46,933 nt of DNA from Candidatus Methylomirabilota bacterium (GCA_036002485.1 DASYTI010000041.1:1-46933); one strand, 5' to 3'; shown: positions 24,919-33,658, numbered from the stretch's first letter. The notes: a model not told the origin generated them from the sequence alone. Translations and numbers: made by a program.

Positions 24919-26547
24919 CTACTTCGTCAGGGTCACTCCGCGGAAGTCCATGTTGAGCTCGGTCAGGGGCGTGAAGTTGACGACCCGAGGGCTGTGGGCA
25001 TAGATCTTGATTTCCTGGTAGAGCGCCACGACGGGGGCCCAATCGCGGACGCTGCGCTGGAGATCGGCAAGGAGGGTGAGGCGCTTGCGTGGGTCGAGCT
25101 CCCGCCGGGTGGCCTTGTAGAGATCGAGGAGCTCCGGCGGATACGGCGCCCAGTTGATCAGTGAGAGCGCCGTCCAGTCCCGCAGGTAGTCGTCAGCGTC
25201 CAGGTTGTTGCTGGTCCGGCAGCCCGTGAACCCACCGTCATGGGGCAGGGTACCCTTAGTCAGCGTCTGCAGCAGCGTGGCGAAGTCGATGGGCTTGATG
25301 GTGACCTGGACCCCGAGGCCCTTCAGCATCTCGGCCACGGCCAGCGTCACCTCGTCGAAGGCCTGCCCGTAGTGCTTGCTCGGGAAAAGGAGCTGGAGGG
25401 CCAGGGGCGTGCCGTCCTTCTCGAGGACGCCCCGTCCGCCGCGATCCCGCCAGCCCGACTCCGACAGCATGGCCTTGGCCCGCGCGATGTCGTAGGCGTA
25501 TGGCTCTTGCGCCGCGTATCCTTGGGAGACGCTGGAGACGGGTGAGGCATTGGCCAGGGCATAGCCATGGAAGACCTTCTTGATGATGGCATCGCGATTG
25601 ACGGCGAGATTGAAAGCCATGCGGACGCGCGCGTCCGTGAAGAGCCCATCCCGGCCGCCGGAGTCGAAGGCATCCTTGGTCCGCCCGTTGAGGTACAGGC
25701 GGCAGTGGAGCTTCTGCGGGCTGCTGACGATCTTCACGGTGGGATCACGCGCCAGCACGGTGGCGTCGAGCGGGAGCACCGCGTCCACGAGACCGACCTG
25801 GCCCGCCCGCAGGGCGGCGACCCTCGCCCCCGCTTCCGGGATGACCTGGAGTCGCAGGCGGGCGAACTGCGGCGGGACGCCCCAGTAGGCGGAGTTTCGC
25901 TCGAGCCGCATGGAGTCCTTGCGCTTCCACTCCACCAGCTTCCAGGGTCCCGTCCCCACCGCGCGGTCGTTGAGCGCGTCGACCCCGTTCTTGATCGTGT
26001 AGTCCTTGGGGACGAGCGGCTCCCGGCCGATGAAATCCCAGAGGTTGGGGGAGGGATCGCTCGTGTGAATCCGTACCGTGAGGTCGTTGACCTTTTCCCA
26101 TCGCGTCACGAACGGGAAGGCCTTCTCGAAGGAGGTGGCGGCGGCCACGTCCTTGACGCCCCAGCGATCCAGATTGCGCCGAAACATGCGGTCGAGGTTG
26201 AAGAGCACGGTGTCGGCGTTGAAAGGCTCGCCATTGTGGAAGGTGACGCCCGGGCGCAGGGTGAACTCCCAGGCCAACGGGCTCACGGCCTTCCAGGACA
26301 GGGCCAGGCCTGGCCCCGGCTTGCCGCGGACGTCGACATCCACGAGGCTCTCGTAGACCTGTCGGATGTACGTGGAGCGAATGGAGCCCATGCCGATGCG
26401 CGGGTCCATGTTCGTGGTGTCGTCGGGGAGCGCGACGATGAGCTCGCCCTCCGCATCGGCGGCGGGGTGCGCGGGGCTGGCCCCCAGCAGGATGGCCAGA
26501 GTGAGGAGGGTCAGGGATCGGACTCCGCTTCGCGTCCTCTGCATCAT
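24919..26547 (-). CDS. Extracellular solute-binding protein, family 5 (peptide/nickel type)
   Basis: This 542-residue lobed binding protein has a secretion signal (RSLTLLTLAILLGASPAHPA) and the family-5 signatures NMDPRIGMGS, YESLVDVD, FTLRPGVTFHNGEPF and RVRMAFNLAVNRDAI. Two adjacent ATGs are possible (26547, 26544), preceded by GAGAGG. It is first in the operon with the two permeases. Ligand could be a peptide, nickel complex, opine or glutathione-like compound; the sequence does not tell. Confidence 0.9.
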   Translation of the reverse strand: MMQRTRSGVRSLTLLTLAILLGASPAHPAADAEGELIVALPDDTTNMDPRIGMGSIRSTYIRQVYESLVDVDVRGKPGPGLALSWKAVSPLAWEFTLRPGVTFHNGEPFNADTVLFNLDRMFRRNLDRWGVKDVAAATSFEKAFPFVTRWEKVNDLTVRIHTSDPSPNLWDFIGREPLVPKDYTIKNGVDALNDRAVGTGPWKLVEWKRKDSMRLERNSAYWGVPPQFARLRLQVIPEAGARVAALRAGQVGLVDAVLPLDATVLARDPTVKIVSSPQKLHCRLYLNGRTKDAFDSGGRDGLFTDARVRMAFNLAVNRDAIIKKVFHGYALANASPVSSVSQGYAAQEPYAYDIARAKAMLSESGWRDRGGRGVLEKDGTPLALQLLFPSKHYGQAFDEVTLAVAEMLKGLGVQVTIKPIDFATLLQTLTKGTLPHDGGFTGCRTSNNLDADDYLRDWTALSLINWAPYPPELLDLYKATRRELDPRKRLTLLADLQRSVRDWAPVVALYQEIKIYAHSPRVVNFTPLTELNMDFRGVTLTK

Positions 26548-26678
26548 CGCGTCTGTCCTCTCGTTGGGGCCTGCCACGGTGGTGAGCCGAGCCGTTCGAG
26601 CCGGATGGGGCTCCCACTACACACCAACCCGAGCGCCCCTGTCAACGCGGGTCCTGGGCCAATTTGCTTCGCCACATT

Positions 26679-26838
26679 TACTCAGCTCTCGCCTCGCGGC
26701 GGAGCCGCTCAGCTCGAAATGCCACGCTCTCGGTCGCCAGCGACGCTCAACGTACATACAGGTACGCTAGGCAAAGCTGGCTCCCCCGGGCGTGGCCCTT
26801 CGAGCTGAGGGGTGCAACCCCGAGGCGAGGGCTGAGTA
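26679..26838. repeat. Long palindromic repeat family F
   Basis: This imperfect palindrome of 160 bp has outer arms TACTCAGCTCTCGCCTCG and CGAGGCGAGGGCTGAGTA. A second pair, CAGCTCGAAATGCCACGC and GCGTGGCCCTTCGAGCTG, surrounds a core with CGCTCAACGTAC and GGTACGCT that is shared with family A. It fills the middle of the 371-bp gap between divergent genes; no gene is seen in that gap. A half copy lies at 37815-37860. Confidence 0.85.
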
Positions 26839-26918
26839 GACACGCCTCGCAACTTGACCCAGGACCAAGCTTGACTTCAGTCTGCCCGTGTTCTAGAACC
26901 CACTCAGGGGGAAACGTC

Positions 26919-28388
26919 ATGGCCTACTCCACGGATTCGAAGTCAGCGGCGGTCCGCAAGCGGCTCGATCATCCGGTCATCGATGGTGACGGCCACTGGC
27001 TCGAGCCCATTCCCATCTTTCTCGACTACCTCCGTGACGTGGGAGGCGCCTCCGCCGTCGAGAAGTTTCTGAAGAAGGCCAAGGACACGAGCTGGTACGA
27101 GATGACCCTGGCCGAGCGGATGGACAAGCGGCCGCATCGGCCCACGTGGTGGGGCGAGCCCGGCAATACCCTCGATCGCGCCACCGCCATGGTGCCCAGC
27201 CTCTTCCACGAGCGCCTCGACGACTTCGGGATCGATTTCGCGCTGGTCTATACCTCCCTGGGCTTGTTCTTCGTCTCCAATCCCGACGAGGAGCTGCGCC
27301 GCTCCGTGGCCCGCGCGGTCAACCGGATGAACGCCGAGATGTTCCGGCCCTATGCGAAGCGGATGACGCCGGCCGCGGTCGTCCCCGTACATACGCCCCA
27401 GGAGGCCATCGAGGAGGCGACCTACGCTGTCCGCGAGCTCGGGCTCAAGGTCATCATGATCGCCAACCATGTGCGCCGTCCCGTCCCGGCCGCCGGCCGC
27501 GAGGTGGCCGATCCCACGGCCCATGCGCGCCAGTACATCGACTCGCTCGGCCTCGAGAGCCCCTATGACTATGATCCGTTCTGGAAGACCTGCGTGGACC
27601 TGAAGGTGGCCGTGACGGGCCATTCGGGGAGCATGGGCTGGAACGGCCGCGAGTCGATCCACAACTTTACCTACAACCACATCGGGCACTTCGCCAATGC
27701 CAGCCACGCCTTCGCCAAGGCGCTCCTCCTCGGCGGCGTCACCCAGCGCTTCCCCCAGCTCCGCTTCGCTTTCCTCGAGGGCGGGGTGGGCTGGGCCTGC
27801 AACCTGCTCACGGACCTGGTGGGGCACTGGGAAAAGCGGCGCCGGGAGGCCGTGGAGAGCCAGGTGCGGCCGACCAACCTCGACGTGCGGATGCTGAAGG
27901 ATCTCTTCGCGCGCTTTGGCGGCCGAGTCTACGAGGAGAAGATGGACGAGCTCCTGGGCTGTCTCAGCCTCGTGGAGGCGTTCAAGACGCCGGAGGAGCT
28001 GACGGAGCGCGCCTACAAGGAGCAGATCGACGACTTCGCGTCCTTCCCCGTCGCCTCGGCGCAGGAGCTGCGCCAGCACGTCTCGGAGCGCTTCTACTTC
28101 GGCTGCGAGGCCGACGACGTGACGACGGCCTGGGCCTTCGACCGGCACGGCAATCACCGGCTCCGGCCGATCTTCAGCTCGGATGTGGGGCACTTCGACG
28201 TGGTGGACATGACCGAGGTGCTGGAGGAGGCCTACGAGCTGGTCGAGCACGGCCTCATCACCGAGCAGAACCTGCGCGAGTTCGTGTTCTCGAACCCCGC
28301 GCGGCTCCACACGGCCATGAATCCGGACTTCTTCAAGGGCACGGTGGTCGAGGACGCCGTCAGGAAGGAAGTCGGCTCGCCCTCCTAG
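26919..28388 (+). CDS. Amidohydrolase-superfamily metal-dependent hydrolase
   Basis: This 489-residue protein belongs to the amidohydrolase-2-like group. The N-terminal metal motif is VIDGDGHWLEP rather than D-x-H-x-H, a variant with Asp replacing the first His. Later histidines expected to bind metal are in VTGHSGS, YNHIGHF and SSDVGHFD. The start ATG follows AGGGGGAAACGTC; longer frames upstream run through the palindrome at 26679. Members degrade aromatic acids or cyclic compounds by hydrolysis or decarboxylation. It is divergent from the peptide-type transporter operon, so uptake and processing may be linked. Confidence 0.85.
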   Translation: MAYSTDSKSAAVRKRLDHPVIDGDGHWLEPIPIFLDYLRDVGGASAVEKFLKKAKDTSWYEMTLAERMDKRPHRPTWWGEPGNTLDRATAMVPSLFHERLDDFGIDFALVYTSLGLFFVSNPDEELRRSVARAVNRMNAEMFRPYAKRMTPAAVVPVHTPQEAIEEATYAVRELGLKVIMIANHVRRPVPAAGREVADPTAHARQYIDSLGLESPYDYDPFWKTCVDLKVAVTGHSGSMGWNGRESIHNFTYNHIGHFANASHAFAKALLLGGVTQRFPQLRFAFLEGGVGWACNLLTDLVGHWEKRRREAVESQVRPTNLDVRMLKDLFARFGGRVYEEKMDELLGCLSLVEAFKTPEELTERAYKEQIDDFASFPVASAQELRQHVSERFYFGCEADDVTTAWAFDRHGNHRLRPIFSSDVGHFDVVDMTEVLEEAYELVEHGLITEQNLREFVFSNPARLHTAMNPDFFKGTVVEDAVRKEVGSPS

Positions 28389-28571
28389 GTAGGACTGATC
28401 CGCCCGCAGAAGGCCCGAGCTGGGCGCCCTCTTTCCGTCCAGCTGAGCCCGAACGATCTTCGGACCAGCATGTCTCGGCCCGCCACCCGCATCATTGATT
28501 TCAGTGAATTCCGCCATCGCGTGGCCGTCGAATAGCGCGAGGGTCTAATCTGAAGGTGAGGTCCGCCAAGG

Positions 28572-29333
28572 ATGACAAAGGTGATCGGCGACCCGAAACG
28601 CTCCGGCCGGGCCGCGCTGGGTCTGACGGCGATGCTGGGCCTGCTTGCCCTGGCTGCCGCGCTCGTGTCGCTGGGCTGCGCTTCAAAGGAGCGAGTAGCA
28701 GAGATCCAGCCAATCGGTCGCGAAGCGCCTCCTGCCCAGGTCTCCCCGGTGGCACCGGGCGAGACGGTTTCACCGGAGGCCAAGACCACGGAGGCGCCCA
28801 TCGCATCGGCACCGGCGGAGCAGCCTCCAGGAAAGGACAATGGCGGCAGCCCGGCGAAGCAAGAGACGGCACCACCCGTGGCCACCGCGCCGAGTCGGCC
28901 CGAGGCGACGCCTCCGGATGTCAAGGCTCCGAAGGATGTCACGCCTCCGAAAGCTCCGGCCCCTCCCGCGCCCAGCGAGCCCCCTCGAGCGAAGAAAAGT
29001 CCCGAGCCGAGCCCGAGCAAGCCGGCCGCGACGCCCACGCTGGATCTGAAGTCACTCGAGAAGCGACTCCGGGAGACGAAGGCGATCGGAATCTTCACCA
29101 AGCTCTCCCTCAAGAATCAGGTCGATGATCTGCTGGACCAGTTCCGAGCGTTTCACCAGGGCAAGGGTGGAACCAAGCTCGCGGAGCTCCGGCAATCGTA
29201 CGACCTGCTCATGATGAAGGTGCTCTCTCTGCTGCAGGACAGCGATGCGCCACTGGCTCGAGACATCGTGACGTCGCGCGAGACGATCTGGAGTCTGCTC
29301 GCCGATCCCGCCAAGTTCGCGACGCTTTCATGA
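28572..29333 (+). CDS. Lipoprotein with a Pro-rich linker and a helical C-terminal domain
   Basis: This 253-residue protein has a long basic N-region, a hydrophobic segment and a lipobox ending at Cys36 (LVSLGC), consistent with a lipid-anchored periplasmic protein. Residues 45-150 are very rich in Pro, Ala, Lys and Thr and look disordered. The C-terminal about 95 residues (LDLKSLEKRLRETKAIGIF onward) are helical. I recognise no family for this domain. Co-directional with the next two genes, 18 bases before the secreted peptide, and probably part of one cell-envelope unit. Confidence 0.75.
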   Translation: MTKVIGDPKRSGRAALGLTAMLGLLALAAALVSLGCASKERVAEIQPIGREAPPAQVSPVAPGETVSPEAKTTEAPIASAPAEQPPGKDNGGSPAKQETAPPVATAPSRPEATPPDVKAPKDVTPPKAPAPPAPSEPPRAKKSPEPSPSKPAATPTLDLKSLEKRLRETKAIGIFTKLSLKNQVDDLLDQFRAFHQGKGGTKLAELRQSYDLLMMKVLSLLQDSDAPLARDIVTSRETIWSLLADPAKFATLS

Positions 29334-29351
29334 AGGAAGAGGAGTCACACT

Positions 29352-29606
29352 ATGACCACGCGTGCGAAGGGATGGGTCCTGGCCGGTGTCGCGGCGACGC
29401 TCATGGCCGGCCCGGCGGTGGCGCAGGAGAGCGCGGCCGTCCTCAAGGATCTTACTGCGGTAATTGCGCTCCAGGGCATGTCGTGCGGACAGGTCGTGGG
29501 GGCGACCAAGCAAGGCGAGAATGACTACATCGCCTCCTGTCAGGACGGCAACCGCTATCGCGTCTTCACGAACGCTCAGGGGCGCGTCGTCGTCCAGAAG
29601 CAGTAA
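29352..29606 (+). CDS. Small secreted protein with two cysteines, 84 residues
   Basis: A clear signal peptide with a likely cut after PAVA (residue 24) leaves about 60 residues. The mature part holds Cys45 and Cys63, which could form one disulfide, and ends NRYRVFTNAQGRVVVQKQ. The shape is reminiscent of small periplasmic PepSY-like or inhibitor modules, but I cannot assign a family. GGAAGAGGAG precedes the start. It lies between a lipoprotein gene and a membrane-protein gene. Confidence 0.7.
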   Translation: MTTRAKGWVLAGVAATLMAGPAVAQESAAVLKDLTAVIALQGMSCGQVVGATKQGENDYIASCQDGNRYRVFTNAQGRVVVQKQ

Positions 29607-29667
29607 GAACGCCCGCGCATGAATCCCTCGCTGGTGAGCCGGGAGGGATCACCCGTATAATCGGCTC

Positions 29668-30339
29668 ATGATTTTCCTGCCCGCGGCCGTTCCCCTGCTC
29701 GTCCTGCTTCTGGTGGTGCTCCTGGTCGTCCTGGTGGTGCTGGTGGAGCTGCGGGTGCTGTCCTATGCGTACCAGAAGATCGGGATCCGTCCGCGCTACG
29801 TGTTCCTGATCATGCTGCTGACCCTGGTGGGGAGTGGGGTGAACATTCCCCTCTACCAGATACCGGCCGGCCGGACGGTGGCCCCGCAAACGACGCGCCT
29901 CTACGGGATTCCGTACCCGGCACGCGAGGCGAGGCACGCGGGCGTGACCGTGGTGGCCATCAATGTGGGGGGCGCGCTGATCCCGGCCCTCCTTTCCATT
30001 TACCTTTTTCTCCGGCTGCGCCTGCGGGGACGCATGATCATCGGAACCGCGGTGGTCGCGGTGGTTGTCCACCAGCTGGCCCATGTGGTCCCCGGCGTCG
30101 GCATCGCGGTGCCCATACTGGTCCCGCCGGTGCTGGCGGCGGGGGTTGCCCTCATCCTGGCCTACCATCGCGCGCCGCCCGTGGCCTACGTGTCGGGCAC
30201 CATGGGCACTCTCATCGGCGCCGACTTGCTCAATCTCGGGAAGGTGGCGCACATGGGCGCCCCCATGGTGTCCATTGGCGGAGCCGGGACCTTCGATGGC
30301 GTGTTTCTGACGGGAATTCTGGCCGGGCTGCTCGCCTGA
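29668..30339 (+). CDS. DUF1614 family membrane protein
   Basis: This 223-residue protein consists mainly of hydrophobic helices: VPLLVLLLVVLLVVLVVLVE, YVFLIMLLTLVGSGVNIPL, INVGGALIPALLSIYLFL and further C-terminal segments. The family features NIPLYQIP, INVGGALIP and GTMGTLIGADLLNL are present, with the C-terminal GGAGTFDGVFLTGILA typical of DUF1614. Function of the family is unknown. It ends before a hairpin at 30362. Confidence 0.85.
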   Translation: MIFLPAAVPLLVLLLVVLLVVLVVLVELRVLSYAYQKIGIRPRYVFLIMLLTLVGSGVNIPLYQIPAGRTVAPQTTRLYGIPYPAREARHAGVTVVAINVGGALIPALLSIYLFLRLRLRGRMIIGTAVVAVVVHQLAHVVPGVGIAVPILVPPVLAAGVALILAYHRAPPVAYVSGTMGTLIGADLLNLGKVAHMGAPMVSIGGAGTFDGVFLTGILAGLLA

Positions 30340-30361
30340 CCCGAGCCTCGTCCCCTCCGTA

Positions 30362-30413
30362 GCGCGTTTCTCGCTTCGCTAGGCTTCCGCCTTCGACAAG
30401 GTGAGAAACGCGC
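30362..30413. terminator. Hairpin between converging transcripts
   Basis: The arms GCGCGTTTCTCGC (30362-30374) and GTGAGAAACGCGC (30401-30413) match at 12 of 13 positions. The hairpin lies 23 bases after the DUF1614 stop and between convergent transcription units, so a bidirectional terminator is the likely role. Confidence 0.55.
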
Positions 30414-30528
30414 GCACCACGTGCCAGGGCTGGCTCCAGGTGCTCGCCTCAGCGGCGAACGCGCCGAGACCGAGGCCCGCGCCGGCGAGCAATGAACGCC
30501 CGGACATGCCACGCGAATCTGGCATCAT
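30379..30528 (-). CDS. Possible small membrane or exported peptide, 49 residues
   Basis: This short frame starts MMPDSRGMSGRSLLAGAGLG and has a hydrophobic segment like an export signal. A GGGAG lies just before the ATG pair. It follows the degenerate hybrid kinase by 22 bases on the same strand. Its end runs into the hairpin at 30362, and no homology is recognised, so it may be spurious. Confidence 0.3.
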   Translation of the reverse strand: MMPDSRGMSGRSLLAGAGLGLGAFAAEASTWSQPWHVVRAFLTLSKAEA

Positions 30529-30550
30529 CCATCTCCCTGTCCAGCCGTTG

Positions 30551-31807
30551 TCATGTCCCGTCCCCGTCAGGAGCGGGAGACCGCTTCCGAGACACGGCAG
30601 AATCCACGATCGCCTGGACCTGATCGAGCGCGAAGGGCTTGCGCAAGACGACATCCACGCCCCTCGCCTGCGCGTCGGCCGGGCGCATGCGGTGGAAGTA
30701 CCCGGTCATCAGGGCCACCGTGGTGTCTGGGCACCGGCGCTTGAGCTGCTCCGCCACCTCGAGACCGGAGACGCCCGGCAGGGACAGGTCGACCATGGCG
30801 AGGTCAAACGTCCAGGTCCCGAGCTCGGCGAGCCCGGAGTTGCCATCCGCGCGCGCCACCACGGAGTGACCGTGCCGGGTCAGGAGATCGCGGAGCACCT
30901 CGCGCACCTCCTCGGCGTCGGCGATGAGCAGGATCTGCGCTCCGGACGTGGAGGGTCGTGCGGCGGCGACCGGCGCGGTGACGTTCGGCTCCGGGGCGCG
31001 CTCCATCGACGCGGGGGCCAGGGGCAGCCAGATGGTGAACGTGCTGCCCTTGCCCGTCTCGCTCTCGACGCTGAGCTCGCCCCCGTGTCGGTCCACGATG
31101 GCGTAGGCCCCGCTCAGGCCGAAATCCGGTCCCTTCTCGCCCTTGGTCGTGAAGAAGGGATCGAAGATGCGCTGGCGGACCTCCTCCGACATGCCCGCGC
31201 CCGTGTCCGCGACGTGGCAGGCCACGCGCTCACCCTCCGTGCTCGTGCGGAAGGTGAGGGTTCCGCCGTCGGGCATGGCGTCGAGGGCATTGTCGGCGAT
31301 CGTGGTCAGGACATGGCGGAGCTCCGCCGCGTCACCCGCGACGAGGGGGAGCGGAGCCGTCTCCGCGTGGACCTCGCCGGAGATGTTGCGCGCGGCGAGC
31401 CGCTCGCTCCAGCGGGAGCGGGCCGAGGTCACGATCTCGGACACCAGCTGGTTGAGGTCCACGGGCTCGAAGGGGCGGGCCGGGCGCCGGCGGCTGAAGT
31501 CCTGGAGCCGGCGGACGGTCGAGGCGCCTTCGAGCACGACTTGCTCGATCATCCGGAGCGAGCGGTGCACCAGGGGGTCCTGGACATTGGCGAGGAGGAT
31601 CTGGGCCCGGGCAAGGAGGCCGGAGAGCGTGTCGTTGAAATCGTGCGCCAGCTCGCCGGCCATCTCGCGGAACGCGCTCACGCGCTCCTGCTGCACGGTC
31701 CGCCGATGAGCGGCCACCAGCTCGTCGAGCCGGGCGCGGATCTCGTGGAGGGCCGCCCCTCGGACGTCCAGGTCACGCGGATCCATCGAGCCAGCTTCTT
31801 GTGTCAT
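30551..31807 (-). CDS. Hybrid histidine kinase with degenerate ATP-lid and receiver residues
   Basis: This 418-residue soluble kinase has no input domain beyond about 40 residues. The HisKA H-box is GELAHDFND with His55. The ATPase domain has N box DNALDAM and G1 DTGAGM, but the G2 box reads GPDFGLS where GTGLGLS is usual, so a lid glycine is replaced by Asp. A C-terminal receiver has phospho-acceptor MVDLSLPG and Lys in LRKPF, while its acidic pocket reads IADAEE with one Asp lost. It may have weak kinase activity or act as a scaffold. It follows the coiled-coil gene by 15 bases. Confidence 0.85.
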   Translation of the reverse strand: MTQEAGSMDPRDLDVRGAALHEIRARLDELVAAHRRTVQQERVSAFREMAGELAHDFNDTLSGLLARAQILLANVQDPLVHRSLRMIEQVVLEGASTVRRLQDFSRRRPARPFEPVDLNQLVSEIVTSARSRWSERLAARNISGEVHAETAPLPLVAGDAAELRHVLTTIADNALDAMPDGGTLTFRTSTEGERVACHVADTGAGMSEEVRQRIFDPFFTTKGEKGPDFGLSGAYAIVDRHGGELSVESETGKGSTFTIWLPLAPASMERAPEPNVTAPVAAARPSTSGAQILLIADAEEVREVLRDLLTRHGHSVVARADGNSGLAELGTWTFDLAMVDLSLPGVSGLEVAEQLKRRCPDTTVALMTGYFHRMRPADAQARGVDVVLRKPFALDQVQAIVDSAVSRKRSPAPDGDGT

Positions 31808-31822
31808 GCGCGGTCCGCCTGA

Positions 31823-32341
31823 TCAGCGGTTTGGCGTCCTCGCCTCATGATCGAACGGGCTCGCACTGGGAGGCCCCTGGATCTTGTGGGCGACCTCATT
31901 GACGAGATCCTTCACCTCACCCAGGAGCTTCGCGGCTGCCTCTCCGGCCTCGGCGCGCTCCGTCCGCAGGCGGTGGTTCTCCGCGCGGACCATGATGACC
32001 TCCTCGCGGACCTCGTCACGCTGGCGCTCCGCCGCGCTGGCCTGCATGCTGGTGCGGTCCACCTCGGCGCGCAGCATGGCCACTTCCTGACGGAGCTCGT
32101 CACGCTGGCGCTCCGCCGAGCTCGCGAGCATGCCGATACGCTCCACGTCGGTGCGGAGCTTGGCCACCTCCTCGCACAGGTTGGCATACTCGCGCTGGGC
32201 GGATTCGGCGAGAGCGCGATGTCGGGCACTTTCCTCGCCCAGGGTCGTGATCGCCTTGATCACGTTCAGCATCTCGTCGACCCATTTGGTCAGGGAACCG
32301 GAGATCTCGGAGCTGCTGGGGGGCGGGGCCGGGTTGTCCAT
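31823..32341 (-). CDS. Coiled-coil protein with an internal 28-residue duplication
   Basis: This 172-residue soluble protein has a Pro/Ser-rich start (MDNPAPPPSSSE), a short helix (GSLTKWVDEMLNVIKAI) and then a long heptad-repeat coiled coil. Two tandem units of 28 residues are visible, the first with VERIGMLASSAERQRDELRQ and the second with VDRTSMQASAAERQRDEVRE, and the DNA shows matching duplicated stretches. The start follows GAGAGGAGAG. It is co-transcribed with the degenerate hybrid kinase and may be its dimerisation or localisation partner. No known family is recognised. Confidence 0.75.
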   Translation of the reverse strand: MDNPAPPPSSSEISGSLTKWVDEMLNVIKAITTLGEESARHRALAESAQREYANLCEEVAKLRTDVERIGMLASSAERQRDELRQEVAMLRAEVDRTSMQASAAERQRDEVREEVIMVRAENHRLRTERAEAGEAAAKLLGEVKDLVNEVAHKIQGPPSASPFDHEARTPNR

Positions 32342-32590
32342 GCGATGCTCTCCTCTCGTCTCGCTACGTGCGAGTCCTGCCTGCCTTCCCGGAGGCGGGT
32401 TCTCCGCGGAGCGCGCCCCGGGCCCGTTTGCCGGGATGTGTATTCTACCGCAAAGGGTCTGAAAATCACGAGGCGGCCGGCAACTACCCGAGAGCGTGGG
32501 GCCGGGGTACCGTGGTATGATCCGCGACGTGCAGAGGGAAGGGCTCGAGCCGATCGAGGCCTTCGCAGGCAAGCCGATGGTGGAGGGGTG

Positions 32591-33142
32591 ATGATGACGA
32601 CACAGGCGGCCGTCTCGTTCAGCCATTTCGGAATCCACGTGACCGATCTGGCCCGCATGGAAGACTTCTACACGCGCGTGCTCGGCCTTCTCGTGAGCGA
32701 CCGCGGGAATCTGCCGAACGGACCCACGCTCCTTTTCCTGTCCCGCGACCCCGACGAGCACCATCAGCTCGTGCTGGTCACCGGCCGGCCTCCCGGCCTC
32801 GACTACAATGTGGTGAACCAGATCTCCTTCAAGCTGCCCACCCTGGCCGATCTCCAGGGCATGCACGCTCGGGTGCGCGAGGAAGGGATCAAGGAGTTCC
32901 GGATCGTCACCCACGGCAATGCCTGGTCGGTCTACTTTGCCGACCCGGAGGGCAATCGGGTCGAGCTCTTCGTCGACACGCCCTGGCACACGCCCCAGCC
33001 CTTTGCCGAGCCGTTCGACATCGAGGCGCCCGTCGAGACGATCATGAGACAGACCGAGAACATCTGCCGGAGCCGCCCGGGGTTCGTCTCGCGCGGGGAC
33101 TGGCGGAAGAGCCAAGTGGCGAGGATGGACGCAGCCGGGTAG
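32591..33142 (+). CDS. VOC family protein (extradiol-dioxygenase-like)
   Basis: This 183-residue vicinal-oxygen-chelate protein has two beta-alpha-beta modules. Likely metal positions are His16 (HFGIHVTDL) and Glu125 (GNRVELF). At the second-module position, where extradiol dioxygenases have His, the sequence reads NQISFKL; His57 or His58 (DEHHQLVL) might substitute. The longer upstream frame was rejected because it is an antisense shadow of the coiled-coil gene; ATG at 32591 follows GGAGGGG. It stands 30 bases before a second VOC gene. Confidence 0.85.
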   Translation: MMTTQAAVSFSHFGIHVTDLARMEDFYTRVLGLLVSDRGNLPNGPTLLFLSRDPDEHHQLVLVTGRPPGLDYNVVNQISFKLPTLADLQGMHARVREEGIKEFRIVTHGNAWSVYFADPEGNRVELFVDTPWHTPQPFAEPFDIEAPVETIMRQTENICRSRPGFVSRGDWRKSQVARMDAAG

Positions 33143-33172
33143 CGGGAAACTCAATCCCACAGGAGAGATCTC

Positions 33173-33604
33173 ATGGCCAAGATCAAGCACATCGCGCTGT
33201 CGACCCAGGACGTGGACAAGACCGCCAAGTTCTACATCGACGTGTTCGGGATGAAGGAGATCGGCAAGATCGACAGCCCCAACGCCCGCGGCTACTATCT
33301 CAGCGACGGCGACCTCAATCTGGCCATCCTGAATTTCAAGAATGACGCGGTGGCCGGAGTGGAGCGCGGCAAGGGCTTCAGCGGCATCCATCACATCGGC
33401 TTCCAGGTCGAAAGCCTCGAGGCCATCGCCGAGCGGCTGGCCGCGGCGGGCTCGGAGCCGCGCCATGACGTCAACGAGGCCCTCGGTGTCGGGTATGGGA
33501 AGGACAAGCACGGCAACGTCGAGGTGAAGTACAACGGCCCCGACGGCGTCATGGTCGACGTCTCGGAGACGGGCTGGGTGGGTACCTCCGGATTCAGCGT
33601 CTAG
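33173..33604 (+). CDS. VOC family protein (glyoxalase/bleomycin-resistance type)
   Basis: This 143-residue single VOC domain contains HIALSTQDVDKTAKFY with His6, HHIGFQVESLEAIAERL with His74 and a C-terminal DGVMVDVSE. It likely works as a dimer. The ATG follows AGGAGAG. The pairing of two VOC genes and a following amidohydrolase suggests steps in degrading an aromatic or cyclic compound, but the substrate is unknown. Confidence 0.87.
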   Translation: MAKIKHIALSTQDVDKTAKFYIDVFGMKEIGKIDSPNARGYYLSDGDLNLAILNFKNDAVAGVERGKGFSGIHHIGFQVESLEAIAERLAAAGSEPRHDVNEALGVGYGKDKHGNVEVKYNGPDGVMVDVSETGWVGTSGFSV

Positions 33605-33618
33605 CGCGTCGTTCTCAT

Positions 33619-33658
33619 CCCTCTCCCCCACCGGGGGAGAGGGCAGGGTGAGGGGGCG
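33619..33658. repeat. Palindromic repeat family C, copy 1
   Basis: CCCTCTCCCCC and GGGGGAGAGGG form an 11-bp stem with a tiny loop, followed by CAGGGTGAGGGGGCG. It lies 14 bases after the VOC stop. Similar units occur at 35247, 37862 and 44950. It probably acts as an attenuator or terminator. Confidence 0.85.

Noticed and set aside
23987-25042. Upstream extension of the DppC-like frame (638 residues)
   Set aside because: The added part is arginine/proline-rich out-of-frame text over the DppB gene; the DppC family start is ATG 23986.
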